From: Aureimonas ureilytica DSM 18598 = NBRC 106430
GTDB lineage: Bacteria > Pseudomonadota > Alphaproteobacteria > Rhizobiales > Rhizobiaceae
NCBI RefSeq assembly: GCF_000382705.1
Contig: NZ_ARQE01000004.1
Coordinates: forward strand, 156,197 to 220,196
Length of the DNA stretch: 64,000 nt
Direction of reading: 5' to 3'
Shown here: positions 21,096 through 29,934 of the stretch, in pieces
Numbering within the stretch: position 1 is the stretch's first letter
How the letters are laid out: the number at the start of each line of letters is the position of its first letter
The notes under the pieces: model-generated
The model's database searches: none
Told to the model about the DNA's origin: nothing
Seen by the model: only the letters and a program-made list of their open reading frames with translations
Position numbers and translations under genes: made by a program

Positions 21096-22264
21096 GGCGT
21101 CGCGGCGTCCCCTCTCAGGCTGAGGCCGAGCGACTGCGCAAAGGCCAGGATGTTCTTACCCTCGGCCGTCTCGGGTGAGAAGGTGCCGAGCGCCTGGCGT
21201 CCTGCCGCAGCCGCCTCGTCGCGGCGGCCAAGAACGACATAGGATCGCATCAGGCGCCGCCATCCCTCCGCGTCCTCGGGCGCGGCCTGCAGCTTGCCCG
21301 CGAGCTGCGACACCATGCCTTCGATCATCGCGCGGCGATTGTCTGCGCTGAGCGCCTCGGCCGCCGCCACATCAGTGGTGCTCGGCCCCGGTGCCTCGAG
21401 CGTGAGGGAAGCGATGGCGGGCGCGGGCGCGCCGCCGAGTTGCGCCTGCGCATCGGCGAGCGCGGAGCGCGCCAGCCCCAGCCAGGGCGCATCGGGCGGC
21501 GAGGAGGCGACGAGCGCGCTCCAGGCGTCGCGGGCCTCCGCATAGCGCCCCGCCTGCGACAGATCGAGCGCCAGATAGAAGCGCGCGGCATAGGAGTTCG
21601 CGTCGAGCGCGAGGGCGGATCGAAACGCCTGCCGCGCCTCGTCCGTGATCTGTCCATGCGCCTGCTGCACCAGGGCCTCGCCGAGGCCGACCCGCATGTC
21701 GGCCGTCGGCGGCGTCAGGCGAAGCGCGTTGCGATAGGCGGTGACGGCCTTGTCGGGCTCGCCCATGCGCAAATAGACGGGCGCGACGACGCTCCAGCCG
21801 GTGCCATCGTCCGGCTTTTCCGCCAAACGACGCTCGACCGCCGCGAGCATGTTGCCGATCTCCCCGGTGGGTGCCGGTTCGCTTTCGCGGCTCGCCAAGG
21901 GCATGTCGCCGAGTTCGGGCGACCCGGCGCGGTCATAGAAGAGAAAGGTCGCGGCCGGCAGGAGAAGCGCCACGAAGAGACCGGCCACGATCGCGGCGCG
22001 CCCCTGCCCGTTCAACGTGGCCGCTTGCGAGGCGCTTTCCGCCCTCAGGAGGCGGCGCGCGATCTCGGCGCGGGCGGTCGCCGCGTCCGGCTCGCCGATG
22101 GCGCCGCGCGCGCGGTCGGTCTCGAGCTCGGCGAGCTGTGCGCGATAGACCTCGGCGTCATGGCGCGAGCGCGGCTCGACGGAGGCGGGTTTGCCGCGCA
22201 GAAGTGGGCGGACGGTCGCGATCGTCGCGACGAGCGTCATGAGGGCGGCGGCAAGCCAGAACAA
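21092..22264 (-). CDS. ccmI: Cytochrome c biogenesis protein CcmI (CycH), TTG start
   Basis: 390 residues. Two membrane helices (about 1-20 and 98-116) frame a cytoplasmic loop with the conserved HDAEVYRAQLAELETDRARG segment. A periplasmic TPR domain follows (YLRMGEPDKAVTAYRNALRL and later repeats) that presents apocytochrome c. The only start that keeps helix 1 is TTG at 22264, because an in-frame TGA lies two codons upstream. An internal ATG at codon 9 would cut the helix. It heads the ccmI-E-F-H operon. Confidence 0.93.
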   Translation of the reverse strand: MFWLAAALMTLVATIATVRPLLRGKPASVEPRSRHDAEVYRAQLAELETDRARGAIGEPDAATARAEIARRLLRAESASQAATLNGQGRAAIVAGLFVALLLPAATFLFYDRAGSPELGDMPLASRESEPAPTGEIGNMLAAVERRLAEKPDDGTGWSVVAPVYLRMGEPDKAVTAYRNALRLTPPTADMRVGLGEALVQQAHGQITDEARQAFRSALALDANSYAARFYLALDLSQAGRYAEARDAWSALVASSPPDAPWLGLARSALADAQAQLGGAPAPAIASLTLEAPGPSTTDVAAAEALSADNRRAMIEGMVSQLAGKLQAAPEDAEGWRRLMRSYVVLGRRDEAAAAGRQALGTFSPETAEGKNILAFAQSLGLSLRGDAATP

Positions 22265-22376
22265 ACGTCATCATCCCGTGAGCGGTCGCCGCGAAAACCG
22301 GCGGCCGGCAAAGCGAGAGAAGGTCTATCAAGGGCAAGCGCGCCTGCCTATTCACATCCTTAGAAAGAATGTCGCG

Positions 22377-22784
22377 TCAGCCGACCGGCGTCCAGGTGTC
22401 GGCGCCTGTCCGGCAGGCGGTGCCCACCTGCCGCGTCGTCGCGTTGCCGCGCGTGACGACATGCGTGTAGCCCCGGCAATCCTGCGAGCCGATGCGATAA
22501 AGCTGCGTCGGCGTCACCTCGCCGCGATAGGCGCCGGCCGACCAGGGAACGGCCTGGCCCACCGAGCCGAACTGCAGCGCCTGATACTGGGCGAGAAGCG
22601 CGCCCTGCTCGGCGCGCCCCGACAGCGCGACATCGCCGCTTTTGGGCAGGCTGGGCCGCAGCGCGAGCGCGCTCGCCGGCAGGGCCGGCGCGGGAGCAGC
22701 AGTCAGCGACGCGCCGGACGATAGACATCCACCGAGCGCGAGCATGGAGACGAGGGCTGCAAAGGTCTGAAACGCACGACGCAT
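22377..22784 (-). CDS. Small outer-membrane lipoprotein, RT0821/Lpp0805 surface-antigen type
   Basis: 135 residues. A signal peptide ends in the lipobox LALGGC (lipidated C20), followed by an Ala/Pro-rich linker and a small C-terminal domain containing YRIGSQDCRGYTHVV and TACRTGADTW. This resembles the 17-kDa-antigen-like RT0821/Lpp0805 family, whose function is unknown. It is flanked by feuQ and ccmI on the same strand, with 112 bases before ccmI. Lipoprotein character is clear; family name is by recall of motif pattern. Confidence 0.75.
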   Translation of the reverse strand: MRRAFQTFAALVSMLALGGCLSSGASLTAAPAPALPASALALRPSLPKSGDVALSGRAEQGALLAQYQALQFGSVGQAVPWSAGAYRGEVTPTQLYRIGSQDCRGYTHVVTRGNATTRQVGTACRTGADTWTPVG

Positions 22785-22831
22785 GGGCCAGCCTGATACC
22801 GACCGGGGCGAGCCCCGATTTCACCAACAGT

Positions 22832-24235
22832 TCAGGAAATCGGCGCATCCGGGGAGCGAGGCAAGATCAGTTCGGCTTTCAGTCCCCCGAATTCGGAGCG
22901 CTCCAGCCGAAAATCGCCCCGGTATTGCAAAACGGTCTCAGCGACGATGGACAGACCGAGCCCGCTGCCGGGCACCGTTTCGTCGAACCGCTTGCCGCGC
23001 TTCGTCGCCTCGGCCATCTCCTGAGGCTGGAGGCCCGGCCCGTCGTCGGAGACCGCGACCGAGAACCGCGAGCCGTCCGGCACCACCAGCGAGAGCACGA
23101 TCCGGCTGCGCCCGTATTTCGCGGCGTTCTCCAGAAGATTGCCGAGCATCTCCTCCAGATCCTGCTGCTCGCCGGCGAACACGGCCCGCTCCGCGCCAGG
23201 CGCGATCTGCGTGTCCACGCGAAAACCCGGATTGAGCTTGGAGACGACCCGCACCAACCGCTCCACCACGGGCTTGACCGGCGTGCGGGCGATCACGCTC
23301 TCGCCGCCCGCCGCGATCCGAGCGCGGTCGAGATAGTGCTGCACATGAGTGCGCATCCGCTCGCCCTGGTCGCGGAGAACGCGGCCCTTCTCTCCGCCGA
23401 TCGCGCCGGCTTCGTTCAGGATCACGGCGACCGGCGTCTTCAGCGCATGGGCGAGATTGCCGACCTGCGTCCGCGCGCGCTCCACGATGCGCCGATTGCT
23501 GTCGATCAGCGCGTTCATCTCGCTCGCCAGCGGCTGGATTTCGGACGGGAAGCGCCCTTCCAGCCGCTCCTTCTCGCCCGTCCGCACGGCGGCGAGCGAG
23601 CGCTGGACGACGGAAAGCGGGCGCAGCCCATAGAGGATCGCGAGCGCGTTGATCACCGTCGAGCCCAAGCCGAACAGGCCGAGATAGAGCGTCAGCGACC
23701 GGTTGAACGCGGCGATGTCGGCATCCAGCGTGCTGGCATTGCCCATGACGCGGAACCGCGCGGCATGGTTGTCGCTGTCGAGCACGACCTCCGCTTCCTC
23801 GACATAGAGCGTTTCGCCGTCGAGCCCTGGCACGCGGTAGTCGCGCCGATACTGCATGTCGAACGGCGCTTGCGCTTCCGGCACGTCGGCGATGCGCGCG
23901 CGCCCGAGCGAGAAGGAGGACAAGCGGCCCGTCGTGTTGGCGCTCGCGGGCAGCACCTCCCAGTACCAGCCCGACAAGGGCTGCGAATAGGCGAGATCGC
24001 CGAGATCGGGCACGCCGCGCAGGATGCCGTCCTTGTCGACGGTCACGGCGTTGATGAGGTTGAAGAGCTGCGCCCGCACCACGGCTTCGAAGCCGGATTG
24101 GGCGGTGCGCTCGTAGAGCGAGGAGATGAGGCCCCCCACCACGAGAAAGGCCGCGATCGCCCAGAGGCTCGACATGCCGACGACGCGCGCGGCGAGACTC
24201 CCGAAGAGGCGCTGCGTCCGCGACGCACCGCTCAA
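22832..24235 (-). CDS. feuQ: FeuQ/PhoQ-like sensor histidine kinase
   Basis: 467 residues from TTG 24235, preceded by GGAG at 9 bases; an ATG at codon 21 is less likely because it falls at the edge of helix 1. Two transmembrane helices (about 22-40 and 186-206) flank a periplasmic sensor domain of ~145 residues. HisKA-type sequence NLAHALKTPVAVILNEAG and ATPase motifs NLLENAAKYG, DDGPGL and GSGLGLSIV follow. The H-A-L-K box and order after the FeuP-type regulator match the FeuPQ/PhoPQ family. In Sinorhizobium FeuPQ controls osmoadaptation through cyclic glucan export. The stimulus here is unknown. Confidence 0.85.
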   Translation of the reverse strand: MSGASRTQRLFGSLAARVVGMSSLWAIAAFLVVGGLISSLYERTAQSGFEAVVRAQLFNLINAVTVDKDGILRGVPDLGDLAYSQPLSGWYWEVLPASANTTGRLSSFSLGRARIADVPEAQAPFDMQYRRDYRVPGLDGETLYVEEAEVVLDSDNHAARFRVMGNASTLDADIAAFNRSLTLYLGLFGLGSTVINALAILYGLRPLSVVQRSLAAVRTGEKERLEGRFPSEIQPLASEMNALIDSNRRIVERARTQVGNLAHALKTPVAVILNEAGAIGGEKGRVLRDQGERMRTHVQHYLDRARIAAGGESVIARTPVKPVVERLVRVVSKLNPGFRVDTQIAPGAERAVFAGEQQDLEEMLGNLLENAAKYGRSRIVLSLVVPDGSRFSVAVSDDGPGLQPQEMAEATKRGKRFDETVPGSGLGLSIVAETVLQYRGDFRLERSEFGGLKAELILPRSPDAPIS

Positions 24236-24262
24236 GGACGCGCGCTCCGGCCCGGCAAGGCG

Positions 24263-24925
24263 TCACGCATCCCGGTTCATCCGGTAGCCGAGCCCGCGAA
24301 CCGTCTCGATCAGGTCGAGGCCGATCTTGCGGCGAAGACGCCCGACAAAGACCTCGATCGTATTGGAATCGCGGTCGAAATCCTGGTCGTACATGTGCTC
24401 GGTGAGTTCGCTGCGCGAAACGATCTCGCCCTGATGGTGCATGAGATAGGCCAGCAGTCGATACTCGTGCGAGGTCAGTTTCAGCGGCGTTCCGTCCACC
24501 GTCGCGCGCGAGGATTTGGTGTCCAGGCGCAAGGGGCCGCAGTGGATTTCGGACGAGGCATGGCCCGCCGCGCGGCGGATCAGGGCGCGAAGGCGCGCCA
24601 GCACCTCCTCCATGTGGAAGGGCTTGGCGACATAATCGTCGGCGCCCGCGTCGATGCCCGCCACCTTGTCGCTCCAGCGGTCGCGCGCCGTCAGCAGAAG
24701 AACCGGCATGGTGCGCCCGTCGCGCCGCCAGCGCTCCAGAACGCTGATGCCGTCCATCTTCGGCAGGCCGACATCCAGGATCACCGCGTCGTAAGGCTCG
24801 GTGTCGCCGAGGAAATGGCCGTCCTCGCCATCCGCGGCGCTGTCCACCACGTAGCCGGCCGCGCGAAGGGCCTCGCCGAGCTGACGGCTGAGTTGGGCGT
24901 CGTCCTCGACGATCAGGATGCGCAT
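24263..24925 (-). CDS. feuP: FeuP/PhoP-like response regulator
   Basis: 220 residues. The receiver domain has VEDD, phospho-acceptor D51 (ILDVGLPKMDG) and AKPFHMEE. The winged-helix domain contains LTSHEYRLLAYLMHH, HMYDQDFDRDSNTIEVFVGRLRRKIG and RGLGYRM, strongly PhoP/FeuP-like. Start ATG 24925. It lies 27 bases upstream of its kinase gene and 37 bases downstream of a small exported protein gene. Confidence 0.9.
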   Translation of the reverse strand: MRILIVEDDAQLSRQLGEALRAAGYVVDSAADGEDGHFLGDTEPYDAVILDVGLPKMDGISVLERWRRDGRTMPVLLLTARDRWSDKVAGIDAGADDYVAKPFHMEEVLARLRALIRRAAGHASSEIHCGPLRLDTKSSRATVDGTPLKLTSHEYRLLAYLMHHQGEIVSRSELTEHMYDQDFDRDSNTIEVFVGRLRRKIGLDLIETVRGLGYRMNRDA

Positions 24926-24962
24926 CTTGTCTCCGGTCGGCGGTTTCGATTCGCGAAGGGGC

Positions 24963-25292
24963 TTACTGGGGAATCGTGATCGTCTGACGGCGGGGCCGGC
25001 TGCCGTCCCGCGCCGGCACGAGGACGGTGACGACGCAGACCGTGCGCCCGCCCTGTTCGGCCATCTGGACGGACAGGACCTGTCCGCCCGTCTGCGCGGC
25101 GGCTTCGGCGGCGGCGGCCGAGCAGCCGCCCTGCGCGACGAGGCGCGGCGTCTCGGCCGGCTCCGGCGCGCTGTTTGCGAGCGCCGACACCGTGCCCACG
25201 CCCGGCGCGGACCAGCTGGCCAAGGCCGGCGCGGCGGCCGTCCACAGCCAGAAGCCGGCAAGAAGAGGGAAAGCGAGGGTGCGGCGGTTCAT
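24963..25292 (-). CDS. Small exported protein upstream of feuP, FeuN-like candidate
   Basis: 109 residues from ATG 25292. A typical signal peptide (MNRRTLAFPLLAGFWLW, cleavage near ALA-SW at 26) leaves a ~84-residue periplasmic protein. C57 and C86 could form a disulfide. The conserved-looking C-terminal part runs VLSVQMAEQGGRTVCVVTVL then RPRRQTITIPQ. In Sinorhizobium meliloti a small periplasmic protein, FeuN, encoded directly before feuP, inhibits FeuPQ signalling. Position, size and export fit, but homology cannot be verified by eye. A PepSY-type domain is the other possibility. Confidence 0.65.
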   Translation of the reverse strand: MNRRTLAFPLLAGFWLWTAAAPALASWSAPGVGTVSALANSAPEPAETPRLVAQGGCSAAAAEAAAQTGGQVLSVQMAEQGGRTVCVVTVLVPARDGSRPRRQTITIPQ

Positions 25293-25338
25293 CGGACGTC
25301 CCGTTTTCTGTCCCCCTTCTTCTAGGCCTCGGCCGCTG

Positions 25339-25366
25339 AATGTCGAATGAATGGGCGGCAAATGTC
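25339..25366 (-). promoter_or_regulatory. Two GACATT repeats upstream of the feu operon
   Basis: GACATT on the minus strand at 25339-25344 and 25361-25366, spaced 22 bases start to start, about two helical turns. They lie 47-74 bases before the first gene of the feu operon. An OmpR-type regulator such as FeuP could bind; this is only a suggestion. Confidence 0.3.
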
Positions 25367-25369
25367 GCC

Positions 25370-25576
25370 TCAGCGAATCTCCGCCTCGGCCTGAAAGCGC
25401 CCGAGAATGGCGACCACGGCGCCGACCGCCGAAGCGCCCGCCGCCAGCGCGCCGGCCAGCTGATCCTGCGCGCCGCCGTCCAGCTGATAGCCGAACAAGG
25501 CGGCGAGACTGGCGCCGAGCGCCACCAGCGCGCCCCAAACGGTCTTCGACTTCCACCATTCCTTGGTCTGATCCAT
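25370..25576 (-). CDS. Small holin-like membrane protein at the end of the GTA operon
   Basis: 68 residues from ATG 25576, with a strong AAAGGAG six bases upstream. The sequence begins MDQTKEWWKSKTVWGALVAL, then an amphipathic region and a second hydrophobic Ala/Gly-rich helix (AGALAAGASAVGAVVAILG), with a charged end. The K-x-W-W/Y-x-S-K-T-x-W-G start followed by two helices is common in tiny phage membrane proteins thought to be holins. It sits 38 bases after the large GTA tail gene on the same strand, so it may take part in release of GTA particles. No endolysin lies next to it. Confidence 0.7.
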   Translation of the reverse strand: MDQTKEWWKSKTVWGALVALGASLAALFGYQLDGGAQDQLAGALAAGASAVGAVVAILGRFQAEAEIR

Positions 25577-25614
25577 GGGTCTCTCCTTTGTGAAGCGAGC
25601 GAGGGGGAAAAGCG

Positions 25615-28600
25615 TCAGGCGGGCAGCGTCAGGCCCAGCCGGGCGGGCGCACCCACCCCGACGCTGGCGCTCATCTGCACGACCGAAACAGTCAAACGCC
25701 GCCCGCCATCCGCCAGAAGCGGACGCCAGAGCGAGGCCTCCACATCGAGGCGCGGCGTGCTTGCAAGGAGGTCGAGCGAGGCTCCGGCCGCCGACCGGAG
25801 CGTGACGCGATAGGTCTCGTTCTCCTCCCAAAGCGGCGGGTCCGCTTCGTCCCAGCCATCCAGCACCGCGCGGCTGCGCCGCCGCCAGGTGAGATGCAGC
25901 GTGCCGTCATCGCCGACGCGGCCCGCGAGATGCGCGGGCGAAAGCGGACGCAGCGCACGGCGCCCGAGCGCCGCCGCCTGCCGATCCGCCGCGGCATCGT
26001 CGAGCCCGCGCCCGGCCGGCACGGCCAGCCATTGCCGCTCCGCGCCAAGGCCCGCGACGGTTTCGGGCACGGACAGGCAGGCCGCGTCCAGAAGCACGAA
26101 GGCCGCGCCCGCCGGATGGCCCTCACCCATCGCGTCGCCCGTGCCGCCGAGCGCGCGCACCAGCCGCCCCAGCCGGAAGCGTCCGGGCGCGACCTCCTCC
26201 GCATCGCGAAACTGCAGGACCTCCCACGCCCCGCTGGGGGCACGGACCGCCGCGCGATTGGCGCCCGCGAGCAGCGCCGCGTCGGTCACCGAGGACAGAG
26301 CGCCCCAGGCGAGATCGACCTCCAGGCGGTTGGCGCGGTCGATCACCCCTTCCCGCCCCGGCGCGAGCGGCTGGCGCAGGAAGCCGAGCGTCGCCGGCCG
26401 CGTCACCCGCCCGAAGCTCTGGAACCCTGTGCCGGTCGGCGAAGCGAGAAGGTCCAGCGGCACGAAGGGCCGCGCGGCGGCCGCCACCACGGCGCCGCCC
26501 CCGCCCCCGCCATCTAGGGTCGGCAGGTCCATCCAGAACACGACCGGCCGCGACGCCTGAACCGGCAGCGCGGGCGCGGGCGGCGCTGCCGATGCGGGCG
26601 AGGCGACCCGCGAGGCCGCCCGGCGCACCCGGCGCGCCTCCACCCGGCGCGTCGCCCCATCCTCGATCCGCTCGATCCGCCAGACGCCGGCCTCGCCCGC
26701 CACCCGGACGCAATCGCCCGGCGAAAGCGCAAGCTCGCTCGGTGAAACGGCAAAGCTTGCCGTCTCCCGCTCGCCGGTCTCGCGGTCGAGAAGCTCGGCG
26801 GCGAAGCGCCGTGCCTGCCCTTCCGCGAGGATCACCGGCAGTTCGACGCTGGTCTGCCGGGGCCGATCCGCCTCACCGAGCGCGGCGTCCGCGACGCCCG
26901 TCTGATAGGCGCGCGCCGGATCGCTGAAGCCGACCAGCACCTCCTCCACCCGGTCCACCGGCTCGCTGCGGCGAATCTCGAAACGCGGCGCCTCGTCGGC
27001 ATCCGCGAGCGCGTCCAGCAGGATGGGGTCGCCGCGCCGGGCGAGCGAGCGGAAGCAGAGCCTGCCGCCTTCCGTGCGCACCTCGGTTCCCGTGAGCCGC
27101 AGGAGGTCTTCGAGTTCGGCGCGCGCCGAGCCCGGTCCCGAAACGAGGAAGCCGCCGAGATCGGCGTCGACCTCGTCGACCCGCCCGGCCTCGAAACCAT
27201 GATCGGCGAGCAGCCGCGCGACCAGCGCGTCCAGCGGCGCGCGCCCGAGCCGCCCGGTCAGCCAATGCCCGCGCTCCCAGTTCGCGCCGTCGGCCCAGAC
27301 ATCCGCGCGGTCGGGAAAGGCCGGGGCGGGCCGCGCGTCCCAGCACCAGAGATGGATCGCCTCCGGCGGCACCATCCGCCCGCCATAGAGGGGCGAGACC
27401 GGATTGTCAGCCTCGCGAAAATGCGGCGATGCGGGGTCCCAATGCCGCAGATGCGCTTCCAGAAAGCGCCGCTGCGCCAGATCGTCCCGCTCGCCCGTCG
27501 AGAAATAGGGCCAGTGGCTTTCGGAGGATTTGGGGTCGAAGAAGACATTGGGCTGGTTGGCGCCCTTGTCGATCGCCGGGCAGCCGAGTTCGGTGAGCCA
27601 GATCGGCTTGGAGCGGGGCACCCAGTCGGTCGGCTCAGCGCGTTCCACCCCGCCGCGCCGCTCGACATGCGGGTTCTCCCACCAGCTCTTCAGATCCTTC
27701 GGCCGGAAGGTCCAGGCCTTGCCGAGCCCGTCCGTGATGGGCGCGCGCGCGCCTGTGCGCCGCGCCGCCTCATCAGGATAATACCAGTCGAAATATTCGC
27801 CCGAGGAGAGGCCGGCCCGCAGGGCGTCGCGATCATAGGGCGAGGCCATCTCCCCCGCCTCCCCCTCGTCGCGCCAGTCGGCGAGCGGCAGGTAATTGTC
27901 GATCCCGACCGCGCCGATATCGGGCGAGGCCCAGAGCGGATCGAGATGGAAGAAGACGTCGCCCGAACCGTCGGCCGGATGATAGCCGAAATACTCGCTC
28001 CAATCGGCGGCATAGGTGACGAGCGCCCCGGGCAGGAGCGCCTTCACGTCCCGCGCCAGCGCCACCAGCGCGTCCACGAAGGGGAAGCGCCCCGTCTCGT
28101 CGCGCAGAACCGTCAGCCCGCGCATTTCCGAGCCGATCACGAAGGCATCAACCCCGCCGGACAGCTTGGCGAGATGCGCGGCATGAAGGATCATGCGGCG
28201 ATAGGACCATTCAGTCGCGCCAGCATAGACGACCGCTCCGTTCTCGATGCGAAAGTCGGCGAGCGTGGCGGAGCCGACGAAGCGGGCGATGTGGGCCCGT
28301 GCCTCGTCCGTCCGGTCGGCCGACCCGGCGCGTCCCGGCACTACATCCAAGGTCATGCGCCCGCGCCAGGGATAGGGCGCCTGTTCCGCGCCGCCATGGG
28401 GGTCGGGCAAGCCGTTGCCGGCGGGCACGTCCATCATCAGGAACGGGTAGAAGGTCACGCCGAGCCCGCGCGCACGCAGCGCCGCGATGGCCCGCAGGAC
28501 GCCCGCGTCGGACGGCGTGCCGCCATAGGCCGGCGCCCCGTCGATCCGGCTGACGAGATGAGCCTCGTCCCGCCCGACATCGCCCGCGCGCCAGGGGATG

Positions 28601-29493
28601 GTCTCGTCGCGGGTTCGCACTTCGATGCCCGGCCGAACGCTCGCTCGGCCGACGCGCAGGTCGTCCGCGAACCAGCTCACCACGAGCGCCGCGCGCTCCA
28701 GACGCGGGCAGAGCGCCGTCAGTTCCTCCAGCGACGCGTCGAAATCGCTCGCGCCATGCAGCATGTTGCGGTTGAGCAGCCGGTCCTCGCCCGGCCCGAC
28801 GCGCTCGCGCACCACGCTCGGGTCGAGCCCGTGTTCCGTCGCGCCGGGAATGATCGTGACCGCCCGAAGCCCCGCTTCCAGTTCGCCGACGGGCCGGATC
28901 ACCTCGCAGCTGATCCGGGGAATGCGGTTGCCCCAGCGCTCCAGCGGCAAATGCTCGAACACGAGATAGGCGAGCCCGCGATAGGCCGGCGCGTTGCCCC
29001 GCCCCTGCCGCGCCTCGATCAGCGGGTCGGGCTCTTGGCTCTCGCCGCCCTTGTGCAACCGAACGGTGACGAGCGACAGGTCAAGCTCCTCGCCATCGGC
29101 CCAGATGCGGCGAACATGGGCGATCGGCCCCTCGCACAAGCCGATCGCGACATGGCCGAAATAGCTGTAGCTCGTCGTCTCGCCGCCGCCGCGCGTGCCC
29201 TTGCCGCCCGAGCGCTCCGTGGTCGCGACTTCCTCGAAGCGCGTCGTCCAGATCACCTGACCGGCGATCCGCGCCGTGCCGTAAAGGCGCGCGACGCCGC
29301 CCCCCTCGTCCGCTTCCATGATGCGGCGGCCGGCGAGACGCGGCCCTTCGCGCTTCGCCTTGCCCCCGAACAGGGTGTTGTCGACGAGCGAGCCGCCGAG
29401 CGCGCCGAGCGCCCGCCCCGCCATCATGCCGAACGGGCCGCCGACGAGCCCGCCGAGCGCCCCGCCCGCCGCCTGAAGAAGGATCGTCGCCAT
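25615..29493 (-). CDS. GTA g15-like large tail-tip protein with glycoside hydrolase-like TIM barrel
   Basis: 1292 residues, the expected size of RcGTA g15. The start is a glycine-rich membrane-like stretch (LLQAAGGALGGLVGGPFGMM). A central region (about 430-740) has TIM-barrel features such as FVIGSEMRGLTVLRDETG, TYAADWSEYFGYHP, GIDNYLPLADWRDE and PIWLTELGCPAIDKGANQPN. The rest is a phage tail (Phage-tail_3-like) domain. In RcGTA this protein forms the megatron at the tail tip, contacting the recipient envelope and channelling DNA. It starts three bases after the peptidase gene stop. The frame is intact over 3.9 kb. Confidence 0.95.
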   Translation of the reverse strand: MATILLQAAGGALGGLVGGPFGMMAGRALGALGGSLVDNTLFGGKAKREGPRLAGRRIMEADEGGGVARLYGTARIAGQVIWTTRFEEVATTERSGGKGTRGGGETTSYSYFGHVAIGLCEGPIAHVRRIWADGEELDLSLVTVRLHKGGESQEPDPLIEARQGRGNAPAYRGLAYLVFEHLPLERWGNRIPRISCEVIRPVGELEAGLRAVTIIPGATEHGLDPSVVRERVGPGEDRLLNRNMLHGASDFDASLEELTALCPRLERAALVVSWFADDLRVGRASVRPGIEVRTRDETIPWRAGDVGRDEAHLVSRIDGAPAYGGTPSDAGVLRAIAALRARGLGVTFYPFLMMDVPAGNGLPDPHGGAEQAPYPWRGRMTLDVVPGRAGSADRTDEARAHIARFVGSATLADFRIENGAVVYAGATEWSYRRMILHAAHLAKLSGGVDAFVIGSEMRGLTVLRDETGRFPFVDALVALARDVKALLPGALVTYAADWSEYFGYHPADGSGDVFFHLDPLWASPDIGAVGIDNYLPLADWRDEGEAGEMASPYDRDALRAGLSSGEYFDWYYPDEAARRTGARAPITDGLGKAWTFRPKDLKSWWENPHVERRGGVERAEPTDWVPRSKPIWLTELGCPAIDKGANQPNVFFDPKSSESHWPYFSTGERDDLAQRRFLEAHLRHWDPASPHFREADNPVSPLYGGRMVPPEAIHLWCWDARPAPAFPDRADVWADGANWERGHWLTGRLGRAPLDALVARLLADHGFEAGRVDEVDADLGGFLVSGPGSARAELEDLLRLTGTEVRTEGGRLCFRSLARRGDPILLDALADADEAPRFEIRRSEPVDRVEEVLVGFSDPARAYQTGVADAALGEADRPRQTSVELPVILAEGQARRFAAELLDRETGERETASFAVSPSELALSPGDCVRVAGEAGVWRIERIEDGATRRVEARRVRRAASRVASPASAAPPAPALPVQASRPVVFWMDLPTLDGGGGGGAVVAAAARPFVPLDLLASPTGTGFQSFGRVTRPATLGFLRQPLAPGREGVIDRANRLEVDLAWGALSSVTDAALLAGANRAAVRAPSGAWEVLQFRDAEEVAPGRFRLGRLVRALGGTGDAMGEGHPAGAAFVLLDAACLSVPETVAGLGAERQWLAVPAGRGLDDAAADRQAAALGRRALRPLSPAHLAGRVGDDGTLHLTWRRRSRAVLDGWDEADPPLWEENETYRVTLRSAAGASLDLLASTPRLDVEASLWRPLLADGGRRLTVSVVQMSASVGVGAPARLGLTLPA

Positions 29494-29496
29494 GGG

Positions 29497-29934
29497 TCAG
29501 CTCCGGTCGATGAATTGAAAACAGCCGGCGATGCGCCGCGCCCAGCCGGGCGTCAGCAGCGAGGAGACGACCGCCGCGCCCTCATAGGCGTGGATCAGCC
29601 GCAGCCTTTCGCCTTCGGCCTCGTCGAGAAGGCCGCAATGCTTGGCCGGCCGCCCCTCGCGCCAGCGAAACAGGACGAGATCGCCCGGCCGCGCGTCTCC
29701 TCGCTCGACTTCGCGAAACAGGCGCCGCGCGGCCTCCAGCATCGGATCGCCCTCGCCCGTCTCGGCCCAGTCGGCGCTGTAGGGGCCGGGGTGCTCGGGC
29801 TCCGTGCCATAGACCTCCCGCCAGACGCCGCGAACGAGGCCGAGGCAGTCGCAGCCGACGCCCGCCCGGCTTCCCTGGTGGCGATAGGGCGTGCCGAGAA
29901 AGCCGCGCGCCGCCCGAAGCACACGCCCGCGCAT
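29497..29934 (-). CDS. GTA g14-like NlpC/P60 cell-wall peptidase
   Basis: 145 residues from ATG 29934, overlapping the g13 stop in ATGA. NlpC/P60 catalytic residues are visible: C30 in GCDCLGLVRGVW, H99 in AKHCGLLD and a further polar residue near H115. It is expected to cut peptidoglycan of the recipient during GTA attachment. An open frame extends far upstream but is a shadow of g13. Confidence 0.92.
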   Translation of the reverse strand: MRGRVLRAARGFLGTPYRHQGSRAGVGCDCLGLVRGVWREVYGTEPEHPGPYSADWAETGEGDPMLEAARRLFREVERGDARPGDLVLFRWREGRPAKHCGLLDEAEGERLRLIHAYEGAAVVSSLLTPGWARRIAGCFQFIDRS

